Origin: Phycisphaeraceae bacterium
GTDB taxonomy: Bacteria > Planctomycetota > Phycisphaerae > Phycisphaerales > UBA1924
NCBI GenBank assembly: GCA_020639135.1
Contig: JACKHE010000007.1
Coordinates: forward strand, 1 to 64,000
Length of the DNA: 64,000 nucleotides
Reading direction: 5' to 3'
The position numbers were made by a program, and so were the translations under genes. The first letter of the stretch is position 1. Each line of letters opens with the position of its first letter. Below the pieces are notes generated by a model. It was not told where the DNA came from and did no database searches. It saw only the letters and a program-made list of their open reading frames with translations. This document shows, one piece after another, positions 34,337-43,250 of the stretch.

Positions 34337-35794
34337 ATGACCACCACCACGCAGCAGACCGAGACCACCGCCAGCCAGTACCTCCACAGCGACGCGGTCA
34401 GCGGCGCGTTCGACACGATCATCGGCGAGCTCAAGCGGCGTCAGTCGGGGATCACCGGCGTCAGGGGCCCCGACAAGGAGTGCCGGGTCGAGTTCGACAA
34501 GCTCGCGCAGGCGCTGGTCGGGGCGCGGGGTCGCGGGCTGTATTACGACTACATCGCCTCGGGCATCGGCAACGGCGCACTGGTGGAGCTGGTGGACGGG
34601 TCGGTCAAGTGGGACATGATCAGCGGCATCGGCGCTCTCTTCTTCGGGCACTCCGACCCGGACCTGGTCCGCACGGCGCTGGAGGCCGCGGCCGGCGACA
34701 CCGTGATGCAGGGGCACCTGCAGATGAACGCGGACGCGATCCTCTTCGCCGAGTCGCTGGTCAGCTACGCGTCGCGGACGAGCGAGCTGGCGCACTGCTT
34801 CTTCTCGACCAGCGGCGCGATGGCGAACGAGAACGCGCTGAAGATCGCCTACCAGAAGCACCAGCCGGCGGAGCGCGTACTGGCGTTCAGCCACTGCTTC
34901 ATGGGCCGCACGACGGTGATGGCGCAGATCGGCGACTCCGCCGCGGGGCGGGACGGGATCCCGCTGAACATGCACATCGACTACATGCCGTTCTACGACG
35001 AGGCGCTCGAGCGGCTGATGCGAGCCGGCGACCACTCGGCCAAGACGCACGCGATCGACACCACCGTCAGGCAGCTCGAGCGCTACATCGAGCGCTACCC
35101 GAAGCAGCACACGTGCTTCGTCTTCGAGCTGGTCCAGGGCGAGGGCGGGTTCAACACGGCGCCCCCGGAGTTCCACCGGGCGCTGATGGAGGTCTGCCGG
35201 GCGAACGACATCGCGGTGTGGGCCGACGAGATCCAGACGTTCGGGCGGACCGAGTCGCTCTTCGCCTTCGAGGCGCTGGGGCTGGGCGAGTACATCGACC
35301 TGTGCACCGTCGGCAAGATGACCCAGACGTGCGGGACGCTCTTCACCGAGCGGTACAACCCCAAGCCGGGGCTGCTCAGCGGGACGTTCCTCGGAGGTTC
35401 GGCGGCGCTGCGCGTCGGGCGCCGGCTCGTCGATCGGCTGGTCGAGGGCGATTACTACGGCCCGGACGGGCGCATCGCAAGGCACCACAAGGCGTTCGTC
35501 GAGCACGTCGGGGCGATCAAGTCGCGCCACCCGGAGTGGTTCCCGGATGTCGTGGGCGTTCCGTCCACCACCGGCGGGACCGGCGGGATGATGCGCTTCA
35601 CCCCCTTCGGCGGCGACAAGGACAAGGTCATGAAGCTGTGCAAGACACTCTTCGAGGAGGGCGTGATCTGCTTCTACTGCGGGCACGGGCCGTACCACGT
35701 GCGCATGCTCCCGCCGCTGGGCGTCTTCCGGATGGAGGACTGGCCGAAGGTGTTCGAGATCGTCGAGCGTTCGATGGCGCGTGTCGCCGGCTAA
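34337..35794 (+). CDS. Class III aminotransferase (AstC/ornithine-type)
   Basis: 485 residues. PLP-fold blocks: YYDYIASGIGNGALVELVDG, LAHCFFSTSGAMANENALKI, FVFELVQGEGGFNTAPPEFH, VWADEIQTFGRTESLFAF and the Schiff-base Lys in CTVGKMTQTCGTLFTERY. It is longer than AstC (~406), chiefly at the N-terminus (~60 residues before the fold). In the arginine succinyltransferase route AstC transaminates N-succinylornithine; here the downstream genes are astA and astD, so this role is probable. SD is weak. Confidence 0.85.
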   Translation: MTTTTQQTETTASQYLHSDAVSGAFDTIIGELKRRQSGITGVRGPDKECRVEFDKLAQALVGARGRGLYYDYIASGIGNGALVELVDGSVKWDMISGIGALFFGHSDPDLVRTALEAAAGDTVMQGHLQMNADAILFAESLVSYASRTSELAHCFFSTSGAMANENALKIAYQKHQPAERVLAFSHCFMGRTTVMAQIGDSAAGRDGIPLNMHIDYMPFYDEALERLMRAGDHSAKTHAIDTTVRQLERYIERYPKQHTCFVFELVQGEGGFNTAPPEFHRALMEVCRANDIAVWADEIQTFGRTESLFAFEALGLGEYIDLCTVGKMTQTCGTLFTERYNPKPGLLSGTFLGGSAALRVGRRLVDRLVEGDYYGPDGRIARHHKAFVEHVGAIKSRHPEWFPDVVGVPSTTGGTGGMMRFTPFGGDKDKVMKLCKTLFEEGVICFYCGHGPYHVRMLPPLGVFRMEDWPKVFEIVERSMARVAG

Positions 35795-35839
35795 GATTCA
35801 GCGTGGCGCGCCGCGCCGGCCCCTGGAGGTTCCCGCACC

Positions 35840-37018
35840 ATGTTCCTCATCCGCCAGACCCACCCTGACGACCGGGCGATCCTGCTCAAGCTCGCCAAGA
35901 TGGTTCATTTCATCAACCTGCCTCCCGACAAGGAGGTGGTGGCGGACAAGGTGCGCTGGAGCACGCGGTCGTTCCGCTCGGTTCGCAAGGGCGAGGCGCC
36001 GGAAGACGTGACGCAGGTTCGCGAGATCCACAACCTGGGCGGGGCGGCGGGCAGGTCGCCGCAGTTCATGTTCAGCGCGGTGGATACGACAACGGGCAAC
36101 GTCATCGGGACGAGCGCGCTGATCGCCAAGATGGGCAGCGCCGGGACGCCCAACGTGGTGTTCCAACTCCGTAAGAAGCACTTCTTCTCCGAGGACCTGC
36201 AGCAGGGCACGACGCACGTGACGGCGCAGCTGGTGCTCGACGAGTCGGGCCCCACCGAGATCGGCGGGCTGATCCTGGGCCCCAGCTATCGCGGGCACCC
36301 CTCGAAGATCGGCAAGCAGCTGAGCCTGATCCGGTTCCACTACATCGGGCTCCACCGCGAGCGGTTCCAGGACCGCATCCTCGCGGAGATGATGGCCCCG
36401 ATCACGCCCGACGGCCGCAACGTCTTCTGGGAGGAGTTCACGCAGAAGTTCATCAACCTCTCCTACGACGAGGCGGACCGCTTCTGCCAGAAGTCGCGCG
36501 AGTTCATGACCTCGCTGCTGCCGCGCGAGGAGATCTACCTGACGATGCTGCCCGCCGCGGCGCGTTCGGGGATCGCACAGGTCGGGCGCGACACGGCCCC
36601 GGCGCGCGCGATGCTCGAGAAGCTCGGCTTCCGCTACCACGACCGCATCGACCCCTTCGACGGCGGCCCCCACCTGCACGCCTCGACGGACGAGATCGAC
36701 ATCGTCCGCGACACCAAGCTGATGGAGATCGGCCCGGGGCTCCGCTACCAGGACGCCGAGACGATGTGCTTCGTCAGCACCGACCGCAAGGACGGCGGGG
36801 ACGGGATGTTCCGCGCGGTCATGGCGCCGTGCAAGGTCGAGGGCGGCAGGGCGCGGGTCGCCGACGAGGCGCTGGCGCTGCTCGCGGCGAGCGAGGGCGA
36901 GCAGGTCGGTTTCACCGCGCTCCCGAACGAGCGGATGTTCGACCCGTTCGCCGGTCACGGCGGGCGGTCGGCCTCGATTTCCGGATCCAACCCCAGCCCC
37001 GAGAAGGCCCCGAAGTGA
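35840..37018 (+). CDS. astA: Arginine N-succinyltransferase
   Basis: 392 residues. Family hallmarks: VREIHNLGGAAGRSPQFMFS, GTSALIAKMGSAG, TEIGGLILGPSYRGHPSKIG, HRERFQDRILAEMMAPITPD and FWEEFTQKFINLSYDEADRF. AstA transfers succinyl from succinyl-CoA to the alpha-amino group of arginine, the first step of ammonia-yielding arginine degradation. GGAGG lies upstream of the ATG. The C-terminus (after ~340) is somewhat extended versus E. coli AstA (344). It overlaps the aldehyde dehydrogenase gene by 4 nt. Confidence 0.9.
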   Translation: MFLIRQTHPDDRAILLKLAKMVHFINLPPDKEVVADKVRWSTRSFRSVRKGEAPEDVTQVREIHNLGGAAGRSPQFMFSAVDTTTGNVIGTSALIAKMGSAGTPNVVFQLRKKHFFSEDLQQGTTHVTAQLVLDESGPTEIGGLILGPSYRGHPSKIGKQLSLIRFHYIGLHRERFQDRILAEMMAPITPDGRNVFWEEFTQKFINLSYDEADRFCQKSREFMTSLLPREEIYLTMLPAAARSGIAQVGRDTAPARAMLEKLGFRYHDRIDPFDGGPHLHASTDEIDIVRDTKLMEIGPGLRYQDAETMCFVSTDRKDGGDGMFRAVMAPCKVEGGRARVADEALALLAASEGEQVGFTALPNERMFDPFAGHGGRSASISGSNPSPEKAPK

Positions 37019-38598
37019 CGACCAGCGCCGACGCCGTTTCCGTCCTGACCCACGAGCCCTGCGCCCTGATCGGGGGCGAGCCCCGGCCGATCCCGGGCGA
37101 CGCGATCCGATCGCACGACCCGTCCCGCCCCGCGTCGATCATCTGGTCGGGGTCTCCCGATCTGGCGCACGTGGACGCCGCGATCGCCGCGGCGCGCTCG
37201 GCGCAGCGCGTCTGGGCGCGCACGCCCAGGTCGAAGCGCATCGAGGCGCTGCGGCGCTACCAGGAGATCGTCAGGAGCCGCGTTGACGAGATCGCCCGGC
37301 TGATCAACGCCGAGACGGGCAAGGCGATGTGGGAGGCGGCCGGCGAGGCGTCGATCCTCGCGGCCAAGGTCGATGTCACGCTCGACGAATCCGAGCACGC
37401 GGGCATGTCGCGCGTCCGCGATTACGAGATCACGCTCAGCGACACGAGGCGCGGCATCTGCCGCTACCGGCCCCACGGCGTGATGGCGGTGGTCGGGCCC
37501 TTCAACTTCCCCGCGCACCTGCCCAACGGGCACATCATCCCCGCGCTGGCGATGGGCGACACGGTCGTCTTCAAGCCCAGCGACAAGACCCCGGCCATCG
37601 GGCAGCTCATCGCCGAGATGTTCAACGAGGCGCTCGAGTCGGTCGGCGCGCCGCCCGGCGTCGTCAACCTCGTCCAGGGCGCGGGGGATGTCGCGGGTCG
37701 GCTCGTCGCGCACCACGGCGTTGACGGCGTGCTCTTCACCGGCTCCTGGCCCGTGGGGCGGAAGATCCTCGAGGCCAACCTCGATTCCCCCGGCAAGATC
37801 GTCGCGCTGGAGCTCGGCGGGAACAACCCCTGCATTGTCATGGACGACGCCGACCTCCGGCAGGCGGCCATCGAGTGTGTGCGTGCTTCCTTCGCCACAA
37901 CCGGGCAGCGCTGCACCTGCACCCGGCGGATCATCCTGCACGAGAAGATCGCGGACCGGTTCATCCCGGCGATTGTCAACGGTGCGCAGGCGCTGGACAT
38001 CGGCGACCCGCGACGCGAGGCGCCGGTCTTCTACGGGCCGCTCATCCGCGAGCGCGCCCGGCAGGAGGCGCTCAGCTACTACGAGTCGCTCGTCGCCTCC
38101 GGCGGCGAGGGGCTGATCGAGCCCCGAGCGATCGACGACATCGAGGGCTGCGAGGGCGGGCACTTCATCTCGCCCGGCGCCGTGCGGGTGGACCGCTTCG
38201 TCGCCGATGACGCCGGCGGCCCGGGCCGCGACAGCGGATGCGACATCGAAGTCTTCGGCCCGATCGTCCGCGTGTGCGTCGTCAAGAGTTATGAAGAAGC
38301 CATCGAGCAGGCGAACGCGACGCGCTACGGCCTGGCCGCGGCGATCTTCACGAAGTCGCGCGAGACCGGAGAGCGCTTCCTGCTCGACGCGAGAGCGGGC
38401 TGCGTGAATGTCAACGCGGGGACGGCCGGCGCCAGCGGGAAGCTCCCCTTCGGCGGCCTCGGCTGGTCGGGCAACCACCGCCCGGCGGGCTCGTCCAGCG
38501 TGGACTACTGCGCGTACCCGGTGGCGAGCATGGTCGAGACGAGCGACGCGGCGCCGCTGAGCCCGGGGATGACCTTCGAGGATTCGTGGTTGCGGTGA
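37015..38598 (+). CDS. astD: Succinylglutamate-semialdehyde dehydrogenase
   Basis: 527 residues. GTG start 37015 within the GTGA overlap, SD GAGAAGG 7 nt upstream. Aldehyde dehydrogenase motifs of the AstD subgroup: VGPFNFPAHLPNGHIIPALA, VALELGGNNPCIVMDDADLR (general base Glu) and FATTGQRCTCTRRIILHEKI (catalytic Cys). It oxidises N-succinylglutamate 5-semialdehyde with NAD+. About 35 residues longer than E. coli AstD, partly in a loop near 360-400. Translational coupling to AstA supports one operon. Confidence 0.92.
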   Translation: MTTSADAVSVLTHEPCALIGGEPRPIPGDAIRSHDPSRPASIIWSGSPDLAHVDAAIAAARSAQRVWARTPRSKRIEALRRYQEIVRSRVDEIARLINAETGKAMWEAAGEASILAAKVDVTLDESEHAGMSRVRDYEITLSDTRRGICRYRPHGVMAVVGPFNFPAHLPNGHIIPALAMGDTVVFKPSDKTPAIGQLIAEMFNEALESVGAPPGVVNLVQGAGDVAGRLVAHHGVDGVLFTGSWPVGRKILEANLDSPGKIVALELGGNNPCIVMDDADLRQAAIECVRASFATTGQRCTCTRRIILHEKIADRFIPAIVNGAQALDIGDPRREAPVFYGPLIRERARQEALSYYESLVASGGEGLIEPRAIDDIEGCEGGHFISPGAVRVDRFVADDAGGPGRDSGCDIEVFGPIVRVCVVKSYEEAIEQANATRYGLAAAIFTKSRETGERFLLDARAGCVNVNAGTAGASGKLPFGGLGWSGNHRPAGSSSVDYCAYPVASMVETSDAAPLSPGMTFEDSWLR

Positions 38599-38620
38599 GT
38601 CGTGCCACAATCAGGCGTGC

Positions 38621-38649
38621 CACGACAACGCTGCTTCAGCGTTGTCGTG
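38621..38649. repeat. REP-like hairpin 1
   Basis: Perfect 13-bp inverted repeat CACGACAACGCTG / CAGCGTTGTCGTG with loop CTT, in the convergent gap between astD and the flavin oxidase gene. Paired with a similar hairpin 23 nt downstream. Confidence 0.75.
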
Positions 38650-38672
38650 CTATCTGCGTTCAATGGAATGAG

Positions 38673-38701
38673 CACTACAACACCGAAGCGGTGTTGTAGT
38701 G
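38673..38701. repeat. REP-like hairpin 2
   Basis: Perfect 13-bp inverted repeat CACTACAACACCG / CGGTGTTGTAGTG with loop AAG. The pair is bounded by GTGCCAC (38617-38623) and GTGGCAC (38699-38705), so the two hairpins form a larger symmetric unit. It may be a bidirectional terminator or a mobile short repeat. Confidence 0.75.
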
Positions 38702-38708
38702 GCACGGT

Positions 38709-40436
38709 TCAGAGAGTTCCCAAGAGCTGCGGCAGGTAGATCTCCGCATCCAGCAGCCCGTTCTCCACCGCCGGCAGCGCCCAGTTGTCCTGGTGCACGA
38801 AGAAGATCCGGTCGTCGATCGGGCGCTGGACAAGGGCGGCGCTCCCGCCTGCGATGAAGCCGGGCGCCGAGCGCGGCATCGCGTGGCCCCACTGCGTCAG
38901 GCGCACCTGCACGATGTCCTCGACAGTGAGGTTGATGAGCTTGAGCATCGCCGGGAGCTGCGCCGCGAGGCGCTTGGCGTAATCGGTATGGGAATCCCCA
39001 CCGTTGACGAGCGTGAAGCGGCTCGAGCCCCAGGGCAGGGGCCAGTAGAGGGTGAGCACTCCGAAGGCGCCCTGCGTCGCGTTGAAGGAGCCGTCGAGTA
39101 CATCCACGACGGGGCGGCGGACGGCCATCTCGCCGCCGCTCATCGGGAAGTCGCCCTCCGGCCCCAGCAGGAAGATGTCGTAGAACTCCGCGGGGACGGG
39201 ACGGCGCAGGAGGACGTTGGCGACGAGGTAGGCGTTGTAGTTGAGCGCATCCATCGCCCCGAGCTTCTCCGGGTCGATGTTGCCCAGGTCGTGCAGCACG
39301 TGCTTGGCGATGTGCTTGGGGCAGGCGCAGACGACGCGGCGGGCGCGGATGGTGCGGAGCGTGTTGGTCAGCTCCTTCAGCAGCGCATCGTCGGTGACCC
39401 GATGCGTCACGAGGACGTGGTCCGGGCCGTCGAGGCGGATGTCCACGACCTGGCAGCCCGGGCGGAGGACGGGGCCGCCGTCGCCGCCCCCTCGGCTCAT
39501 GCTCGTCATGCGCGCCAGGTGGCGCCACATCTGGTTGATCATGTACGCGTTGCCGCCCGGGAAGACCCAGCGCCCGAACTCCTCGGCGGCGATGAAGTTC
39601 CACCCGCTGGCCGCGGAGATTTCCTCCCATCCGGCGCAGAACGACGAATAGCAGTACGACTGGATCGCCGCCTCGAGCAGCGGGGGCAGGCTCTGCCCCA
39701 GCGTCGTCTCGACGTGCTCCTTGAAGGTGAGTCGGTCGAGGCCGAAGATGAACTCTTCGTCGCCCTTGGGGTAGGGGATCTCGGGGTAGTCCTCGCCCAT
39801 GAGCGCGACGAGGTCGGAGTACTCGTTGTAAACCTGTAGCTGCTCCGGCGGCAGGCCAAGCCCGGCGTACAGGTCATCGCGCACGGCGCCGTCGATCTCG
39901 TGCTGGTCGTCGCCGATGCTCAGGCGGTAGGCCTCGTCGAGCTTGAGGTCCTTGTAGAACGCTTCGAGGAAGGATCCCTTGTCGGGGACGATGATGTACG
40001 CCGAGCCGAGAGAGTAATGCGTGCCGCGCCAGTTCTCGCCCTGCGCGTTGCCGCCGAAGCGGTCCCACATCTCCAGGAGGATCGGGCGCTGGTCGCGGAG
40101 CATGTAGGCGGAGGCGATGCCGGCCATGCCGCCCCCGACAACGATGATGTCGGTCTCCTCGTCGGGCGCCGGCGGCTTGTCCATGACCGGCACGCCGGGG
40201 TGCGGGTTGAAGAACCGGTCCCCGGAAAAGGTGGGCGCGAAGGGCACGCCGTCGATCATGACCGAGACAGGGTTGAACGGAATGGGCCGGAATGGCTGCG
40301 AGGCGGTCAGCCCCTTGGCGTTCTGGCCGAGCTTGCCTGACAGCCCGCCGGCGAGGGCGCCCGGCGCGGTCATCCCCAGCGCGACGGCGCCGAGGCCTGT
40401 GCCGATGAATCGCCTGCGGGTGCAGTCTCCGGACAT
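38709..40436 (-). CDS. Tat-exported FAD-dependent amine oxidase-like protein
   Basis: 575 residues from ATG 40436, which has TTTGGAGGGG just upstream; a further in-frame ATG at 40463 is less likely. The N-terminus CTRRRFIGTGLGAVALG is a twin-arginine signal. The FAD-binding Rossmann motif is DIIVVGGGMAGIASAYML near residue 95, with a downstream LLEMWDRFGGNAQGENW block. The C-terminal part resembles the flavin monoamine oxidase/phytoene-desaturase fold. Probably a periplasmic oxidoreductase; substrate unknown. It lies between arginine-degradation and ureohydrolase genes on the opposite strand, so a role in amine or guanidino-compound oxidation is only a guess. Confidence 0.8.
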   Translation of the reverse strand: MSGDCTRRRFIGTGLGAVALGMTAPGALAGGLSGKLGQNAKGLTASQPFRPIPFNPVSVMIDGVPFAPTFSGDRFFNPHPGVPVMDKPPAPDEETDIIVVGGGMAGIASAYMLRDQRPILLEMWDRFGGNAQGENWRGTHYSLGSAYIIVPDKGSFLEAFYKDLKLDEAYRLSIGDDQHEIDGAVRDDLYAGLGLPPEQLQVYNEYSDLVALMGEDYPEIPYPKGDEEFIFGLDRLTFKEHVETTLGQSLPPLLEAAIQSYCYSSFCAGWEEISAASGWNFIAAEEFGRWVFPGGNAYMINQMWRHLARMTSMSRGGGDGGPVLRPGCQVVDIRLDGPDHVLVTHRVTDDALLKELTNTLRTIRARRVVCACPKHIAKHVLHDLGNIDPEKLGAMDALNYNAYLVANVLLRRPVPAEFYDIFLLGPEGDFPMSGGEMAVRRPVVDVLDGSFNATQGAFGVLTLYWPLPWGSSRFTLVNGGDSHTDYAKRLAAQLPAMLKLINLTVEDIVQVRLTQWGHAMPRSAPGFIAGGSAALVQRPIDDRIFFVHQDNWALPAVENGLLDAEIYLPQLLGTL

Positions 40437-40565
40437 AGCCCCTCCAAAGTGATCGGCCCGCATCCGTCAAAAACCGGACGAGCAGGGCCGATTCGACCAC
40501 TCTACCAGCCGGCGCCCCGATTCCAAACCACCGATCGTCGTTTTTCCGCGATACAGTGCGGCCAC

Positions 40566-41555
40566 ATGAGCACAGATCACCGCAGGACGATTCTTCCAGA
40601 CGCCCGTGTCTCGCCCCGCTTCGCCGGGATCGCGACCTTCGGCAGGTACCCCCGGATCGAGGACGTCGCGCCGGACAACGCGCCGGTGGACTGGGCGATC
40701 TACGGCGTCCCCTTCGACACCGGGGTGACGTTCCGTCCCGGCGCCAGGTTCGGCCCCCGCGCTATCCGCGACGCCTCGCAGTACCTCAAGCCGCACCACC
40801 TCGAGCACGGCGTCACGATCACCGAGACGCTAAGCCTCGCCGATGCGGGCGATGCGCCGGTCGCGCCCTACTCGTGCGCCGAGACGCAGGAGCTCGTGCG
40901 GCAGTTCGCGATGGTCCTGGGCGAACCGAGCACAACGCGGCTGCTGGCGCTGGGCGGGGACCACTCGATCGCGCTGGCGAATATGCGCGCCACGCACGCG
41001 CGACGGGGCTCGCCCAAAGGCGGCCTGGCATGCATCCATTTCGACAGCCACCTGGACACGGTCGATTCTGTCTGGGGCGAGAAGCTCGGCCACGCGTCGC
41101 CGTTCATCCGGGCGATCGAGGCCGGCGTGATCGATCCCAGGCGGATGGTCTCCGTCGGCATCAAGGGCCCGCTGAACACGCCGCAGGATCTCGAGTTCGC
41201 CATGGACCACGGCGTGACGCTCATCACCTACACCGACTGGTGCAAGGATGGGCCCGTGCGGCTGCGGGATTTCCTGGAGCGGATCGCCGCGGAAGAGGCG
41301 TACCTGTCGTTCGACATCGACGTGATCGACCCCGCGTTCGCGCCGGGGACCGGGACTCCGAGCGTGGGGGGGTTCTCCTCGGCGCAGGCGATGGAGCTGC
41401 TGCGGATGTGCCGGGGGGCGAATATCGTGGGGGCGGACGTCGTGGAGGTGCTGCCGGACCGGGATGTCGCGCAGATGACGGCGTTTCTGGCGAGCCACAT
41501 CGCATTCGAGATCCTGTCGCTGGACGCCGTGCGGGTCGGCGGCGGCGGGGGTTGA
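40566..41555 (+). CDS. Ureohydrolase (arginase/agmatinase family)
   Basis: 329 residues. Mn2-site motifs: RLLALGGDHSIALANM, CIHFDSHLDTVDS (DSH-D variant of DAH-D) and LSFDIDVIDPAFAPGTGTP. These place it in the arginase/agmatinase/guanidinobutyrase/formiminoglutamase superfamily; agmatinase-type is most likely from the N-terminal GVPFDTGVTFRPGARFGPRA. It releases urea from a guanidino compound. The cluster has no AstB, so it could handle the guanidino group in its place (inference). Start ATG 40566 lacks a clear SD. Confidence 0.87.
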   Translation: MSTDHRRTILPDARVSPRFAGIATFGRYPRIEDVAPDNAPVDWAIYGVPFDTGVTFRPGARFGPRAIRDASQYLKPHHLEHGVTITETLSLADAGDAPVAPYSCAETQELVRQFAMVLGEPSTTRLLALGGDHSIALANMRATHARRGSPKGGLACIHFDSHLDTVDSVWGEKLGHASPFIRAIEAGVIDPRRMVSVGIKGPLNTPQDLEFAMDHGVTLITYTDWCKDGPVRLRDFLERIAAEEAYLSFDIDVIDPAFAPGTGTPSVGGFSSAQAMELLRMCRGANIVGADVVEVLPDRDVAQMTAFLASHIAFEILSLDAVRVGGGGG

Positions 41556-41620
41556 AATCCGGCCCCGCGGTTCCCGAACGACTCAGGGTCCCCCGCACCC
41601 CGCTCTCCGAGGAAACTCCC

Positions 41621-42523
41621 ATGATGACGACCCACATGCACCGCCTCCGCTGCCTCGGCGTTCTCGCGCTGACCTCCGCCGCCCTGACGATGTCCGGCTG
41701 CGTGGGCTGGCAGGAGGCGAAGTTCCGCGACACGCGGAACATGTCGGCGCCGTACTTCGGCACGATGGGCCTTGATGTCCAGACCAGCAACGGCGGCATC
41801 GTCGTCCGCCGGGCTTCGGGCGACAAGATCGAGATCACCGCGGATATCAAGGCGCAGACGCAGGAGCGGCTCGACCAGACGTTCGTCCACGCGGACCAGA
41901 TCGACAACGACCTCGTGGTGCGCGTCGAATGGGCCGAGGGGCGGCGCCTGAACAACGAGGGATGCGCCTTCACCATCGCGATGCCGGACACGGAGTCGAT
42001 CACGCTCCGGTCGTCCAACGGCTCGCTGACGGTCGAGTCACTCAATGGACCCGCCGACCTGAGCACCTCCAACGGGCGCATCACCGTCACCGATCACATG
42101 GGCGGCGTCAGCGCGAGAACCAGCAACGGCCGCGTGACCTGCGAGACCATCGACGGCGCGGTCTTCGCCGACACCAGCAACGGCGCGGTTCGGATCGTCG
42201 GGGTCTCGGGCCCGGTGGACGTGGACACCAGCAACGGCTCGGTGGTGATCGAGCTCGACGACGACAACCCCGGCCCGGTGCGGGCAGACACCTCCAACGG
42301 CTCCGTGACGCTCGCCGTCGGCAGCGCGTTCGTCGGGACGCTCACGGCGGACACGAACAACGGATCCATCCACTGCGAGGCGGACAACATCAGCGCCACC
42401 CGCATGAGCAAGGATCACTGGCGGATTGTCTTCGGCGAGGGCGGCGAGGCCTCGGACCTGGAATCGACCAACGGCTCGATCACTGTCCGGCGGCTTGGCG
42501 AGGCCTCCGCGACCGCGGGATGA
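41621..42523 (+). CDS. Lipoprotein with DUF4097-like beta-strand repeats
   Basis: 300 residues; ATG 41621 with GAGGAA upstream. Lipobox TMSGC (Cys ~27). The body is a ladder of short repeats with the signature (T/S)SNG-(I/V/S): QTSNGGIVVRR, RSSNGSLTVES, STSNGRITVTD, RTSNGRVTCET, DTSNGAVRIVG, DTSNGSVVIEL, DTSNGSVTLAV, DTNNGSIHCEA, ESTNGSITVRR. Each repeat gives one turn of a beta-solenoid, the DUF4097 adhesin-like fold. Likely at the outer membrane; role unknown. Confidence 0.85.
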   Translation: MMTTHMHRLRCLGVLALTSAALTMSGCVGWQEAKFRDTRNMSAPYFGTMGLDVQTSNGGIVVRRASGDKIEITADIKAQTQERLDQTFVHADQIDNDLVVRVEWAEGRRLNNEGCAFTIAMPDTESITLRSSNGSLTVESLNGPADLSTSNGRITVTDHMGGVSARTSNGRVTCETIDGAVFADTSNGAVRIVGVSGPVDVDTSNGSVVIELDDDNPGPVRADTSNGSVTLAVGSAFVGTLTADTNNGSIHCEADNISATRMSKDHWRIVFGEGGEASDLESTNGSITVRRLGEASATAG

Positions 42524-42554
42524 ACCAGGAATCCGGCGTTTCGCGTGACGAGGA

Positions 42555-43175
42555 TCAGTTGGGGCTGATGACCGAGGCCGCCGCAGCGCCCCGGCGCAGA
42601 GCGAGGATCAGCTCAACCTTGCCGGCCGGCTCGTCGAGTTGCTGCGCGATCTCGATCGCGGTCCGGCCCTGATCGGCGAGGCAATACACCTCATCCGAGA
42701 GCGGATCAGAGGGCGGCGAGGCCGGCGGCCTGCGTGGATTGCTCTGTTGGGAATGTGGCTGGGCGCCCGAGGCGCGCTCCAGCCGATCGGCGGCTTCGCC
42801 GGCCCGCTCGATCAGGATCTCCAGCGCCGCGGCCTTGTTGTCCATGACCGCGGCGAGGCGGCGGGTGAGTTCCTCGGCGTCGGCCATCACGGACTCGATC
42901 GTCGCCCGCGTCGCGGCCCCCGCGGCAAGCGACCGGGGGCGGTCCGCCCTCGGCGCGCCACCCTGGGCCTGCGACCGGACGGCCTGGATGCGTTCCTTGA
43001 CGGTCAGCCCCCTCTGGTGGGCCTGCCTGCGGAGCCGCCGCCGCAGCAGCGAGAGCATGGTGAAGCACAGCAGGAGGACCCCCAGAGCCGCCATCATCTG
43101 CACGAGGGTCGAGCCGCCCTGTTGCGGTTCGGCGGCGATGGTCGTATTCAGGTGGTGCAAAGGGTTGAGCGGCAT
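42555..43175 (-). CDS. Membrane-anchored protein with DUF2802-like C-terminus
   Basis: 206 residues. One TM segment (MMAALGVLLLCFTMLSLLRR, ~residues 27-46), a basic stretch, a coiled-coil region (~90-130, RATIESVMADAEELTRRLAA), a Pro/Ser-rich linker and a C-terminal helix-turn-helix-like unit VYCLADQGRTAIEIAQQLDE-PAGKVELILALRR. That last unit resembles DUF2802, found in flagellar or chemotaxis contexts in other bacteria. Function here is unknown. Convergent with the DUF4097-like gene (31 nt apart) and divergent from tilS. Confidence 0.68.
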   Translation of the reverse strand: MPLNPLHHLNTTIAAEPQQGGSTLVQMMAALGVLLLCFTMLSLLRRRLRRQAHQRGLTVKERIQAVRSQAQGGAPRADRPRSLAAGAATRATIESVMADAEELTRRLAAVMDNKAAALEILIERAGEAADRLERASGAQPHSQQSNPRRPPASPPSDPLSDEVYCLADQGRTAIEIAQQLDEPAGKVELILALRRGAAAASVISPN

Positions 43176-43250
43176 CTGGATGGAGTGTGCTGCGATCGGG
43201 GAAAAACGGGTTCAGATTCCGTGTTGCATCGGTATCATGCGGCCTCGGCG

